Assembly: GCA_024867545.1 (NCBI GenBank)
Contig: JANFNE010000040.1
Span: forward strand, 1 to 64,000
Length of the DNA: 64,000 nt
Direction of reading: 5' to 3'
DNA from: Phytopythium helicoides
Lineage: Eukaryota > Oomycota > Peronosporomycetes > Pythiales > Pythiaceae
Below are positions 41,075 to 52,534 of this stretch, piece by piece. Made by a program: the position numbers and the translations under genes. The notes under the pieces were generated by a model that saw only the letters and a program-made list of their open reading frames with translations, did not search any database and was not told the DNA's origin. Position 1 is the stretch's first letter, and the number at the start of each line of letters is the position of its first letter.

Positions 41075-41214
41075 ATAGTAAAGTCGGTAAAACGTATGGG
41101 GCGGCGAGGGGTTAGCGACGCGTGAGGTGGGATAACTGACGATAAATCAAGCGCGGGGCGAAGCGGTGCCGGCAGCGCAACGGCACGCGGCGACGGCGCA
41201 GTCCCCGACGCGCC

Positions 41215-42640
41215 ATGGGCAACCAGCAGGGCTCCGTCGCGGCCTCGCCGTACGATCGCGACCGCGCCACTAGTGCGCTGCTGCCGCCGGCGCCAGCGTG
41301 CGTGCGAGACGCGTCCAGTGCCAGCACCAGCGCCAGCACCAGCAGCTCCACGAGCGAGGCGAGCGTTGAGCGGCCGGGAGAGCGCTACCGGCGGTTGGGC
41401 CACGCGCCAAAGCTCGAGGACTACTATGAAGTGCACGCGAGCCAGCATTTGGGCCGGTGGGAGTCTTGGAGTCCTTGGAGATGATGGAGAGGCGCGGAAC
41501 TGACGGCGTTGCGCGCGCAGAGGACACTACGCGGTGGTCTGCAGGGGAACGTGCAGGAACACGGGGAGACTAGTCGCCGTCAAGAAGATACGGAGGTTCC
41601 TGACGGACCCCAAGCGCCTGCAGGCCGAGATCAGCGTGCTCCGCCGCGTCAAGCGCCACCCCAACATCGTGGAGCTGCTCGACGTGTTCGAGACCGCCAG
41701 GGAGGTGCAGCTCGTGCTGGAGCTGTGCACGGGAGGCGAGCTCTTCGAGAGGCTGGCTGACAAGGGCGCCTACTCGGAGGCGGACTGTGTGCGCCACGTG
41801 CGCGACATGGCCAACGCCGTGCTCTACCTGCACGAGTGCGATGCGCCGTGGATGGAGACAGACATCGGAGACCTATCTGACGCCTCTTGCATCCTTCACA
41901 GGAACGGAATCATCCACCGCGACCTCAAACCCGAGAATATCCTGCTGTCCACGCCCAACGACGCCGACGCCGTCATCAAGGTGGCCGACTTTGGGCTCGC
42001 GCGCGTCTTCACGGGCACAGCGCTGCGCACCAAGTGCGGCACGTGGGGCTACTCGGCACCCGAGATGATCTCGGGCTCGGGCGTCAGCTTTGGCTACGAC
42101 TTCAAGGTCGACTCGTGGAGCCTCGGCACGATCCTCTACATCCTGTACGCGAGCATGCCTAGTTTTCTCATGGACTGTCAAGGATCTCATGGTTGCGTTT
42201 TGCCACCCGTGCAGGCTCTGCGGATACCACCCGTTCGACCCCGAAGGCGAATGCTCGGACAACCAGATGATCGCCAACATCAAGAGCTGTCGTTTTGACT
42301 TTGAGGACGACTGCTGGAGCTCCATTAGTGCCGGTGCCAAGGACCTTGTGCGCCATTTGCTGGTGCTAGACCCAGAGGAGCGGTTCGGCATGCAGCAAGT
42401 GCTCAATCATCCGTGGATCAGCGGTGATTCGGCCTCGCCGCCGTCCGAGTTCCCACTGTCACCCACGATCCACCGCGACCTGGCAAAGTTCCGGCAGCAG
42501 TCCAAGCAAAAGGCACACGTGAGTTGCAGCGTCGTCTTGCTGGAAAGAGAGTGGAGTGGGATTGCTGACGGCGTGTTGTGTGTGTGAAGCAGTTGGGTTT
42601 TGGCTCATACGAAGACGAAGACGGTGACAAAGGCGCGTAG
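41215..42640 (+). CDS. CAMK-type Ser/Thr protein kinase
   Basis: Five exons: 41215-41456, 41521-41835, 41902-42144, 42215-42518 and 42593-42640 (383 aa). The N-terminus MGNQQGS fits N-myristoylation, suggesting membrane anchoring; residues 20-60 are Ser/Ala-rich. The kinase domain (about 70-345) has the glycine loop GRGHYAVV, VAVKK (K102), the helix-C Glu in LQAEISVL, HRDLKPEN (191-198), DFG (215-217) and the APE motif SAPEMI, followed by VDSWSLGTILYILLCG and LNHPWIS. These are typical of calcium/calmodulin-dependent-like kinases. No EF hands and no clear calmodulin-binding helix are visible. The small last exon encodes an acidic tail (SYEDEDGDKG). Introns of 64-74 bp all fit GT-AG. Confidence 0.88.
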
Positions 42641-42674
42641 AGTCTCTCACGTGCTGTACTAGCACGTTCCTTGC

Positions 42675-45600
42675 TCCCTGCTCGAGGTAGGGGAGCAAAC
42701 TGTGCATACGATATCGTATTGTGCCCACGGGCTCGCAAAAGAGAGATATTTAAGTGTTGACGTGCGCTATGCTCTTCAAGACAACCAAAACTCTCTGCTT
42801 GCGTACTGTAGCCTGGCACCGCACGGAATGTGCCCAACAGTGCATGAAGAGCACAATCGAAGTACTGTACTCTGTTGCAGTGTGTCGCGCTGACCACTGA
42901 CGTACAGTAGCTCCTCACACCATCCAGCACAATCCGTTGGACGATCCAAATCATGCCTCGAGCGAGTTACGACTGCTTCAGACCTGCAAACGCCCGCGCG
43001 ATATGTCTGTGAGCTCAGTGTGCACAAAAAGAGTATCGGTGGATGAGGGTGTGTACTGTACAGTAGTAGGTGAACAACCTGCGGGCTTCGTACTGAATCA
43101 CTTGCCTGCTCAGTTGGGTGGAGACTTCAGAGTGCTTGCTGACTGTGCCAACATCGCATTGATTGCACCGGTTCTGCTGCATTCAACGCCACCAGCACAA
43201 ACATCGTCTGTCGATTGTTGACCGCCAAAACACCAACTTCAGCTTCAAGCACAAACCGTGGGATCACATCTTGCAGACGCTGATCAAGTCGCCGAGGCGA
43301 CGCGTCCGACGTGACTCAAGATCCCTCTGGTGCAACTTGGGCAGCATAAACCGCTCCCATCAATACTTTGTCTTTTGTCGATGCGTGGCGTATCAGAGCT
43401 CGTGCTGGTGATGAGTCGATCAAGCGAGAATAGGTATGTACAAGCAGTCATTTCCACCGGACCGCGTCAAACACGGTGGCATCATCTACTGTACTTTTGT
43501 TGGTGCCACTGGACGAGCCAAAGTCCACGAGCGGATGATCCATTCCACAACTTGCCTCGGCCTCACCACATCGACTCCGAGACGACAACCATGTCCAAGG
43601 ACATTGAGCAAGGCGACCACTACTCGGCGACAGCCTCGCCAATCATCAAGGACTCATCGCTCCAGCAACCCGAGCGCAATGAGGGAGCCCCCTTCTGGAC
43701 ACTCGTGTGGATCTCCATGCCGCGCATGGCCATCAACATGGCCTGGTCAGCTCAGTGGGCGGCGATCGGACCGTACCTCAGCACAATGCTCCCCAACTAC
43801 GCCGTGCAGCTGACACAGCTCATCGGACCGTTCGTCGGCATCTTCTTCGGCCCCATGGTCGGCATCCTCAGCGACCGCAACACGTCGCGCTACGGTCGTC
43901 GTCGCCCCATCCTCGTCGTCTCCTCCGTGCTCTGCATTATCTGCTGGTCGCTCATGAGCTACACGGCGCAGATCGGACAGGCGCTCGGCGACTCGGGCAC
44001 CGGCAGCACCGACCGACAATGGACAGGAGCTTTCACCGTGGTCTTCTACTTTTGGATGGATGTGATGGTGACGTGCAGCCAGACGCCGGCGATGCTGCTG
44101 ACGGCTGACTTTGCTGGGGACCGGCAGACACTGGGGGCGTCCATCGGACTCGCGTGGGCCGCTCTCGGGTCGGTGGTTGTGGCTGTGTACATCCAGATTT
44201 GGGGAGCCGCGTACCTGACGCTGCACTACTTCATGGCCATGCTGTGCATCATCATGGCCGTGTCGGTGATCGTGTGCTGCGTGGTGGCCAAGGAGACACC
44301 GCTGGACAAGAGTGCCGTCGACACATCCAAGTCGACGTTCGCGCGCGCGGTGGAGGCTGTGGTGGACATCTTCAAGGGTCTCAAGGCGCTGCCGTCCGAC
44401 CTCGTGGCGTACGCGCTCATCATGTTCTTCGTGCTGTACGGTTATGCGGCGTACAACGGCAACAAGGGTCAGTTCTTCGGTCTTGAGGTGTACGATGGTG
44501 ACGCCGCGGGTGCCGATAGCTGTGGAGACGCGTGCACGGACGCGCAGAACTCGTTCAACGACGGTGTGGCACTGGCGAGCGGCACGGGCGACCTGCTCTT
44601 CTGCATCGTGGGATACGTGTACGCGATGGCGCTGCCGCTGCTGGTGCGTCTCGTCGGTGCCAAGTGGGTGCTGACGCTGTCGATGCTGCCGCAAGTGTTG
44701 ATGATCCCCATGGCGTTCATCAAGAACGCGGCGTTCGACATTTTCCTCGTGGCCATCATCACGTGCTCGCAGAGCGCGGCGTTCGGTCTCATGGTGCCGG
44801 TGATCATCCACGTGTTCGGCGGTGACCCGAACGTCAACATCGGTATGTACGTGGGTTCGTTGAACGCGGCGAACTGTTTCGGTCAGCTTCTGAACTACGC
44901 CGTGGGTACGGCGCTCGTGACGACGTCGCTCGGTTACAAACTGCCGCTGCTTGTGGGAGGCATTGTGTCGCTGCTCGGCTTCTTCGTCGGCGTCTTCTTC
45001 GTGAAGATCAAGATGTACAGCATGTAAGCGAGATGGGAGTCTCGCTTTCTACCACTGGGGAAAGCCCTCGAGGATTGCGATTATGTTGATAGTTGAAGCG
45101 ACGCGCTTCTGTGGCGTACAATAATATAAGTCTGGTTGCTTGGCATACGTTTCGGTTGGCTTTGTTGATCAGATCATAAGAGCTAGGCTAGCAACAGCAG
45201 AGCACGAAGATGGGAAATGAGCCCAGCACGGTCGGCATTTATCGTGTCAGCCTTGCCTCACACGCTGATGGCCGCTTGCTACGTTTTGAACTACTGTAAT
45301 CTCAGTGAGTTGGTCTACTCGGTGCACCAAGACGATGGTCCAAACATCGACGGTCGAGGTTCATGAGCGCAGTGTTCTTCTGCAGTATCATACTGCCAGA
45401 ATGTGTGATAAACGATCGTCCTGGAATTTTGACAGTGATACGAAGCGAAGGCTAAGACCCGCGGGAGGAGCGATGACATCCAGCGAACTTTTCAATAGGG
45501 TGTGGAAGCCTAGTGGTACAGCAGTGAGTTTGGTGTCTTCATTGAGGTTGTCGTCGCAGATTTTAGTCAGCTCACAGAAGTATGTTGGAAGTCAGGTCGT

Positions 45601-46071
45601 GTGTCGTACACGACGTGCATTTGTCGACGCTAGTGGTATCCTGCAGTAGATCTTTGGAGTGTTCTAGAAGGTTGCAGTAGGCAGGATTGGTTGGGCGAGG
45701 GCCAGGATGGCCTGAGCACGAGGTTCTCACTTCTAGATTGGCGAAGCCACTGACGAGGCCCTGGCGGGGGCCGAAACGCGTCTGGCACGCGGTCAATAGA
45801 GAAGTCATTCACATGTCATCACCTTCCAATTCTTACAAAGTATACTGTATGATCTCTAACCAGAACCAGCTAGTGCCCAGATGAGCGTGAAATTTCGCTC
45901 CAACCCATTGAGCTGAATGTTGAAGAGAAAGCGTGAAGCCCGTGTGTGTCTGTGCTGTGCCCCCCTTTATACGCGCAGTGAGGTAGGTGTGAAGCTTTAG
46001 GGATCTTTTCGGGTGTCCTCTGTGGTTCTTGTCCACTTTTAGTCCCAAGTGTCTCGGTGTTCCCTGCTCGA
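42675..46071 (+). repeat. SLC45-like locus unit A (5' flank, gene, 3' flank)
   Basis: The unit runs between two copies of TCCCTGCTCGA, at 42,675-42,685 and 46,061-46,071. Everything inside recurs, inverted and permuted, at 51,094-55,910: the 3' flank 45,028-46,060 at 53,451-54,473 and the 5' flank 42,686-43,590 at 52,535-53,439. Confidence 0.85.
43591..45027 (+). CDS. SLC45/sucrose-transporter-like MFS carrier, copy A
   Basis: 478 aa from the ATG at 43,591, which follows an Inr-like TCCATTCCACAACTTG at 43,539. The frame extends upstream, but copy C shares the sequence only from this ATG. About 12 hydrophobic segments. The loop 2-3 signature GPMVGILSDRNTSRYGRRRP matches the SLC45/plant SUT group of proton-coupled sucrose carriers (family motif SDR-x-TSR-x-GRRRP), and AWSAQWAAIGPYLSTM recalls TM1 of that group. 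A cysteine-bearing loop (ADSCGDACTDAQNS) and the C-terminal KIKMYSM are further features. The likely role is plasma-membrane sugar uptake from the host or debris; the substrate is inferred. Confidence 0.85.
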   Translation: MSKDIEQGDHYSATASPIIKDSSLQQPERNEGAPFWTLVWISMPRMAINMAWSAQWAAIGPYLSTMLPNYAVQLTQLIGPFVGIFFGPMVGILSDRNTSRYGRRRPILVVSSVLCIICWSLMSYTAQIGQALGDSGTGSTDRQWTGAFTVVFYFWMDVMVTCSQTPAMLLTADFAGDRQTLGASIGLAWAALGSVVVAVYIQIWGAAYLTLHYFMAMLCIIMAVSVIVCCVVAKETPLDKSAVDTSKSTFARAVEAVVDIFKGLKALPSDLVAYALIMFFVLYGYAAYNGNKGQFFGLEVYDGDAAGADSCGDACTDAQNSFNDGVALASGTGDLLFCIVGYVYAMALPLLVRLVGAKWVLTLSMLPQVLMIPMAFIKNAAFDIFLVAIITCSQSAAFGLMVPVIIHVFGGDPNVNIGMYVGSLNAANCFGQLLNYAVGTALVTTSLGYKLPLLVGGIVSLLGFFVGVFFVKIKMYSM

Positions 46072-47560
46072 TGGTCGAGCTGGATAGGCAATGATGCAGC
46101 TATTGTCTGATTACAACCATCGCAATGAGCATGGAGATGAGGAACTCCGCCGTGGGCAAGGCAAGACTGTTTGAAGTGTTCATGGTCGCAAAATTTCACC
46201 TCACCGCATGGCGTGCTTTGTGCAACACGCCCCTTTTGTGGCAAAACTTGACCCAGTTTGTGTACAGCGCGACACTATTTACATTTACAGTGCTAACGTG
46301 ATTTTCGGTGAATAGATCATTTCGTCAGCAACCTGACGACGCCTCGGATCCAAGCAGACGTTGCTTCGACGACCCTGTCCGTAGCCTGCAGTTAGCTACT
46401 TGATCAAGGACACCTCTGGAGATCAGTGCAACGATACTTTCGGGATCACTTCACCGCACTCAAGAATCTCGAGCCAAGGTGAGTGATCTTTTATTTTTTT
46501 GTTTCTCGGTGTTTTTTTTTGTATAATTTTCATTTAAAAAAAAGTCAAGATCGGCAACCAGTTCCATAGAGTGTGATCCCATCTCCGTGCATTGTTTGGC
46601 CTGTCCGTCTCTGAGTTGTCCCGTCGGCGCCATGGACTCCGCGCCTGTGCCGCGAAACGGGAAACGGAACTCCACGCTCCGTGGATTTTCGACCCGTGAG
46701 GCTGTGGCCTGTTCTTGGTCGCTGGCGCCACCTTTCGAATGTTGACTGTGAGCTGGGCGAAAAGGGCCGAAAGGCAGGAATCACGTGGTGACTCCTCTTC
46801 CCGCGTGTGAGAATCGGCGCTGTCGTGGACCTGACCATTCAAATGATGTCGGGCGACTAGCATTTGTGCGTGTGCAATGGATTACTATGTGCCACGAGTC
46901 CCGTCCTGTGATCACAATTCAGCTGATCGTCAGCCCCAAACGGCCAGTTTTGTGCATCGCCGCACTTTTTTGCAGTGCGTCATTTCGGGTGTTTGTCAGT
47001 ATGGCTTTTACACTCATCTTCTATTGCGACACACCGCATTGTAATTCGGCATGTTTACATGGGGCACGGTGGGTCCAGCGCATCTCATCAATATACAAAG
47101 TTCAAGTGAGCCGGTGGCCTCGGCCCCCGCCATCAATCGTCTCCTGCCAGCCAGGCGAGCTGTTCCGTTCACTCGTCGTTGCGTTCATTCCGTTTCGCCA
47201 CTTGGGCTACTCAGCTCAGCCCAGCTCCGCGTCGCGTCCGACGTGACACGTGGATCTCCTCTTGGAGTCTCAGCCGGTCGGACGCCAGTACGAGTCGGGC
47301 GTGGCACGACAACCGGCTGGCCGTCCATCGTCCCGTTGCCGAGATTACAGCCACGGTCTCCGCCCAGGCGAGGCCAACGACTGGCTCGGCACCCCGATTC
47401 GCTTGCGTGGGGCGTGCCGTGCCTGCCTGCTGGGCGAGCGACGCCCAGAATATAAAAGATCCAGGCGCGCCAAACACCCCGCGCGGGGCTGGCAGTCCCT
47501 GAGTCCAGCCGTCCGTCAGTCGTGCAGGCGTCCCGGACGACAGCTCACACAGACGCAGTC
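46072..47560. other. Intergenic, unique sequence between unit A and the Cys-His-repeat gene
   Basis: No gene supported. An AT-rich, homopolymer-rich strip lies at about 46,488-46,545. Frames of up to 170 codons over 46,785-47,760 overlap in several phases and resemble nothing known. Confidence 0.5.
47451..47457 (+). promoter_or_regulatory. Possible TATA box
   Basis: TATAAAA lies 104 bp upstream of the ATG at 47,561 in GC-rich surroundings. TATA boxes are uncommon in oomycete genes, so this is tentative. Confidence 0.3.
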
Positions 47561-48713
47561 ATGGACGGCGACGCCCAGGAGAACTGGCGCGGGCTCGGCA
47601 ATCTCCTCGCGGGCGTCGACGCGGCGGCCGCGGCTTCCGCAGAGGGAGATGCTCGCTCCCAGACGGACACGCCGCGCGTCAACAAGACCTCGCTCAGCTT
47701 CATCCTCGACAAGCAGACCGCCTACTCGGCGACGCTCGCGAGTACGCCGCCGTGCAGCTTGATAACTCTACTTGCTACTAGTACATGTTCTCCGTTGAGC
47801 GGTCTCATTAACCCGTCGACTGCGCGCGATAGACGCAGGCGGAGAGGATGCAGGCGACAGCAGCGCGCGCTTGACTAGGAGCAGGAGCACAGGGGATTTG
47901 GACGTGACCAAAAAGGCGGTCGGTAAGATGGCAATGGGCACCCTTCTCACGGTCCCGAGCGCATCGAGCCGCCGCGGAAGCGGCAAGATCCCCAGTGAAA
48001 GTCGCAAGCGTCGTCCGCCCAGCCGTATCTGCAAGCACGAAGGGTGCGACCAATACGTCGTCGACCAGGGACTCTGCGTTCGCCACGGCGTAAGACTTGT
48101 CGTCACAGTGATTAGATTTCCATTCTGCGCGAAGCATTCGCTGACAATGCCGAGTATTTCGGGACACAGGGAGGGAAGCGGTGCCAAACAGAGGGCTGCA
48201 CGAGTCGTGCCAAGCACCAGGGAAAATGCTGGCGACATGGTGCGGCTTCTACATGCATTTAGTGCTCATTCATTGATGACTTTACTAAAGAAGAGTGGCG
48301 ACTTGTCTTGTCTGCCGGTACAGGCGGATCCACCGAGTGCAAGGTACCCAACTGTAGCAACCGCGCTAAGTCGCGCGGATTCTGCTGGTCGCACGGCGGT
48401 GGGACCAAGTGCAAGGCTGCCGATTGCGAGAAGATTGCCATCTCGAATGGATTGTGCTGGGCCCACGGCGGAGGTATGTGGCCAAATTTGACACGAAGAG
48501 AAGCTGAGAGGGCAAAAAGGAAACTGACGCATAGATTGGTCGGCCGGCTGAATAGGCAAGCGCTGCGTCGTGAGGCACTGCATGCGGCAGGCGTACGAGC
48601 GCACCAACAACTTGTGCAACAGCCACTTCCAGGAGTGGCAGAACGGCGCGCAGGACCTAGACATCGAGGATGTGGAGATGGAGGAGGCCAAGACGACCGA
48701 ATACCGTTTGTAA
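47561..48713 (+). CDS. Cys-His tandem-repeat protein (WRKY19-type zinc repeats)
   Basis: Five exons: 47561-47741, 47833-48089 (or from 47839, two AGs six bases apart), 48170-48239, 48324-48473 and 48556-48713 (271 aa). After a low-complexity N-terminal half come five repeats: CKHEGC...CVRHG, CQTEGC...CWRHG, CKVPNC...CWSHG, CKAADC...CWAHG and CVVRHC...CNSHF, mostly C-x4-C-x9-C-x2-H. Proteins with such repeats are abundant in oomycetes and are often labelled WRKY19-like after a similar part of the plant protein; there is no WRKY domain here. They presumably bind zinc, and function is unknown. The introns fall right after the HG/HGG of repeats 1, 2 and 4, so exons are whole modules. Confidence 0.85.
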
Positions 48714-51093
48714 AAGGAAAAATAGATTGCTGGAGGCTGTATAAAATGGGTTGCGGCCACCCACGAAGCCTCCGGCAGTACCGAATGATCGATTGGTTTG
48801 TACGTTATCACGTCCAGGTCTAGTGGTGGTACGATTGGTGCGCGCAAGGTCGCGTGGTAACGTGGACGGTATCGACCACCGGGCAAAACGTTGCGCAGTA
48901 AACATTTCGACCGGCAAGAAAAAGCGCTCGTCGCGCCGAACGAACTTACATGTGCGTTCGTTCATGATGATGATTGCGGCTGTGTTGGATGGTCATCCAA
49001 CGACACGATTGTAGCATGCTAGGTGCACAATCACGATCGGAGCCCTCACAAAAACTCGCAGAAAAGCAATCAAGCAGGATGGATTGCATTCCGCACATGA
49101 AATCTTTTGAGCCATACCTCATTCGATCACCGGCATCAAATAACCACTTCGCCGTCTTGTCTGCATGGCTTGAGCGCGCTAGAGGAGGGGCGGCGCGGGT
49201 TAGAAGAGGCGCGTTCAGGCTCCTGTGAGGTTAATTGAACTGCAAAATTGACCATCCGCAAGTGTTGGCGACGCTCACATCGCGTTCTTCACATCTTGAG
49301 CGCCGCACATCCCTCACATTTCCGTCCCGCCTGTCCGTCGAGCTGAGTTATCGCCCCCATCGCGAGTGCACAGGATAAAAACAGGGTCGGAGTCTTTCTT
49401 CTCGCAATTTTCGCTGCTGGCTGCATCATGAATCAGACCAAGTTGGGTGGCGAGGCACAAGAACAGACGGCTGCAGATCCGTCGCAATCAACCCGTATCA
49501 AGCCTCATTTCATTGATTCTGCGGTGGTCGACCTTGCCGCTCCGTGACGCCAAGCAGCGTCTTGGAGAGGACTCATCTGAACGTGACGGCTCTTCGCCAC
49601 ATCTATGTTGGGCAAATTCACACAAGAGACGAGTCTGAATCATTGTGACGGGCGATCAGAAGCGATGGGGTCGGTGAGCAAGCTGGACCGACGCTGGCTG
49701 CTCACGTGTAATGCCTCGGACAGTGGAATCAGGGAGCAATCGGTCATTGCAGCCGTCGGTTTGTCTCTTCGGGTTCAATTCAAGATATTCCTGAAGGTTT
49801 CGTCCAACAAAATCGTCTTGACTGGTTGCTCAAGGTCTTCGTAAAGCACCAGCACAAGCAACATTCGAGCTTCTCGGTCTTTAACAGCATCGTCGAGATT
49901 GCTGCTTGGCAACTTGATTCGCTGGCTAGTTTCGTGTTTTGTCCGGGCTCCAGTCAACACAAGCGCTGTCAACACGCCACAGCCAGCCAGGCAAGAATTG
50001 CTCGGATGTATCATCTCGCAAACCTTGCTCTGCATCTTGGTCGGTGATCCCCATAGCTAGACGCAACCAAAGTCCGTGGCGAGAGCTGTCGATGGCTGGA
50101 GCTGAACGATCACTTGGGAATGAAGCGAGGGAATGCTCCAGCCCGTCATCTCCCGTGCGATGCTGACTCAAACGCACGCCACAAAGACGCGCGCGCTCGA
50201 GAGAGAAAGCATCTGTCAACCTCCTTGCCCAGCTGCTTGAGACGATGGCATGGAGGATGCGATTTGAGTACTAACTTCAAAACCTAATATGATGTGAAAT
50301 GGGTCCGTTTGGAGCTTCATAGAAAAAGGTACACTTGAATATTGTATACACATAACAACATAAAAAAATAACCTCTATAATCAAAATGTGAGACTTTCCA
50401 CCTCTTCTTAGTCGTGCTGACGACAAGGAAAGACGGCGCAGGCCACCTTTAATAAGAAATGCTAGTTTGGTGTCATGGTGGTCGCTCGCCAGCAACGACG
50501 GTCTGGAGGGAGTGCCACCTTGTATACACCGGTATGGCTGGCATTTGCCTGTAGCGCCGTTGAAATGTCGATCAGACCGAATCAAGCACGATAGCAGATA
50601 GAGTCGCGCTCTGAGGTAGAATTGGGTTGTGAATAGCGTTCCCTCAGCCTTGCGTGATAGATACTCGAATGGCCGCGACTTGCTCAAAATACTGGCAGCC
50701 AAACACCAACGTGCATGTCGATTCCACAGCTCTCGCCTGCAATTTGAAATAACGTTGAGAGATTGTTTTCGGAGACCTGTTTCACCATGCTCGAAGTTTT
50801 TTTTTTGTATGTTATCATGAACCGTGGAACAACCACTTCATAAGACTTTGTTTCACTCTTGACTCGAGACTCCATTGTAGAAGCTGGGACCGATACTATA
50901 GTCAAACTCGATTCCAAGGCAAAAACCCTGGTAGAGCACGCAAGAGAGGTTGGGCGTACTGCAAGACACAAGCATCGAGAAATGTTGATGGCAGATTCAC
51001 GTATTACAGTATATTCAGACAGAAGCGTCGAATCGCTTCAACTACAAATCGCTAATATGCATCGATCAGCACCAGCAGAACCACTAACTCCAC
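48714..51093. other. Intergenic, no gene seen; right end is a diverged SLC45 3' flank
   Basis: Only short frames. An AT-rich patch lies at 50,330-50,395. The last ~100 bases (around 51,020-51,060) are alignable on the minus strand with the 3' flank of copy A near 45,090-45,110 (TAGTTGAAGCGA and CGCTTCTGT are kept) but with many differences, so copy B carries an older version of this flank. Confidence 0.5.
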
Positions 51094-51097
51094 AGTC

Positions 51098-52534
51098 TTA
51101 CATGCTGTACATCTTGATCTTCACGAAGAAGACGCCGACGAAGAAGCCGAGCAGCGACACAATGCCTCCCACAAGCAGCGGCAGCTTGTAACCGAGCGAC
51201 GTCGTCACGAGCGCCGTACCCACGGCGTAGTTCAGAAGCTGACCGAAGCAGTTCGCCGCGTTCAACGAACCCACGTACATACCGATGTTGACGTTCGGGT
51301 CACCGCCGAACACGTGGATGATCACCGGCACCATGAGACCGAACGCCGCGCTCTGCGAGCACGTGATGATGGCCACGAGGAAAATGTCGAACGCCGCGTT
51401 CTTGATGAACGCCATGGGGATCATCAACACTTGCGGCAGCATCGACAGCGTCAGCACCCACTTGGCACCGACGAGACGCACCAGCAGCGGCAGCGCCATC
51501 GCGTACACGTATCCCACGATGCAGAAGAGCAGGTCGCCCGTGCCGCTCGCCAGTGCCACACCGTCGTTGAACGAGTTCTGCGCGTCCGTGCACGCGTCTC
51601 CACAGCTATCAGCACCCGCGGCGTCACCATCGTACACCTCAAGACCGAAGAACTGACCCTTGTTGCCGTTGTACGCCGCATAACCGTACAGCACGAAGAA
51701 CATGATGAGCGCGTACGCCACGAGGTCGGACGGCAGCGCCTTGAGACCCTTGAAGATGTCCACCACAGCCTCCACCGCGCGCGCGAACGTCGACTTGGAT
51801 GTGTCGACGGCACTCTTGTCCAGCGGTGTCTCCTTGGCCACCACGCAGCACACGATCACCGACACGGCCATGATGATGCACAGCATGGCCATGAAGTAGT
51901 GCAGCGTCAGGTACGCGGCTCCCCAAATCTGGATGTACACAGCCACAACCACCGACCCGAGAGCGGCCCACGCGAGTCCGATGGACGCCCCCAGTGTCTG
52001 CCGGTCCCCAGCAAAGTCAGCCGTCAGCAGCATCGCCGGCGTCTGGCTGCACGTCACCATCACATCCATCCAAAAGTAGAAGACCACGGTGAAAGCTCCT
52101 GTCCATTGTCGGTCGGTGCTGCCGGTGCCCGAGTCGCCGAGCGCCTGTCCGATCTGCGCCGTGTAGCTCATGAGCGACCAGCAGATAATGCAGAGCACGG
52201 AGGAGACGACGAGGATGGGGCGACGACGACCGTAGCGCGACGTGTTGCGGTCGCTGAGGATGCCGACCATGGGGCCGAAGAAGATGCCGACGAACGGTCC
52301 GATGAGCTGTGTCAGCTGCACGGCGTAGTTGGGGAGCATTGTGCTGAGGTACGGTCCGATCGCCGCCCACTGAGCTGACCAGGCCATGTTGATGGCCATG
52401 CGCGGCATGGAGATCCACACGAGTGTCCAGAAGGGGGCTCCCTCATTGCGCTCGGGTTGCTGGAGCGATGAGTCCTTGATGATTGGCGAGGCTGTCGCCG
52501 AGTAGTGGTCGCCTTGCTCAATGTCCTTGGACAT
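51098..52534 (-). CDS. SLC45/sucrose-transporter-like MFS carrier, copy B
   Basis: 478 aa. By eye the coding sequence differs from copy A at a single silent site (a T for C in the loop codons for GADSCG, near 51,611). Its 5' flank is that of copy A as far as the microhomology at 53,440-53,450, while its 3' flank becomes unlike copy A right after the stop codon. It therefore probably uses the same promoter as copy A but a different terminator. Confidence 0.85.
   Translation of the reverse strand: MSKDIEQGDHYSATASPIIKDSSLQQPERNEGAPFWTLVWISMPRMAINMAWSAQWAAIGPYLSTMLPNYAVQLTQLIGPFVGIFFGPMVGILSDRNTSRYGRRRPILVVSSVLCIICWSLMSYTAQIGQALGDSGTGSTDRQWTGAFTVVFYFWMDVMVTCSQTPAMLLTADFAGDRQTLGASIGLAWAALGSVVVAVYIQIWGAAYLTLHYFMAMLCIIMAVSVIVCCVVAKETPLDKSAVDTSKSTFARAVEAVVDIFKGLKALPSDLVAYALIMFFVLYGYAAYNGNKGQFFGLEVYDGDAAGADSCGDACTDAQNSFNDGVALASGTGDLLFCIVGYVYAMALPLLVRLVGAKWVLTLSMLPQVLMIPMAFIKNAAFDIFLVAIITCSQSAAFGLMVPVIIHVFGGDPNVNIGMYVGSLNAANCFGQLLNYAVGTALVTTSLGYKLPLLVGGIVSLLGFFVGVFFVKIKMYSM

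Noticed and set aside
42706..42719. Perfect 14-bp palindrome ATACGATATCGTAT in the A 5' flank, with the same at 53,406-53,419
   Set aside because: It could be a binding site, but its presence in both flanks follows from the duplication and nothing else supports a role.
43330..43590. Upstream extension of the SLC45 copy A frame by 87 codons
   Set aside because: It runs through the Inr-like site, is not shared by copy C and adds no family sequence.
43747..44811. 354-codon antisense frame inside SLC45 copy A (also in B and C), and 359-codon antisense frames in the tannase genes
   Set aside because: They mirror GC-rich coding sequence in another frame. The peptides are His/Arg-rich nonsense, and their conservation only reflects the near-identical copies.
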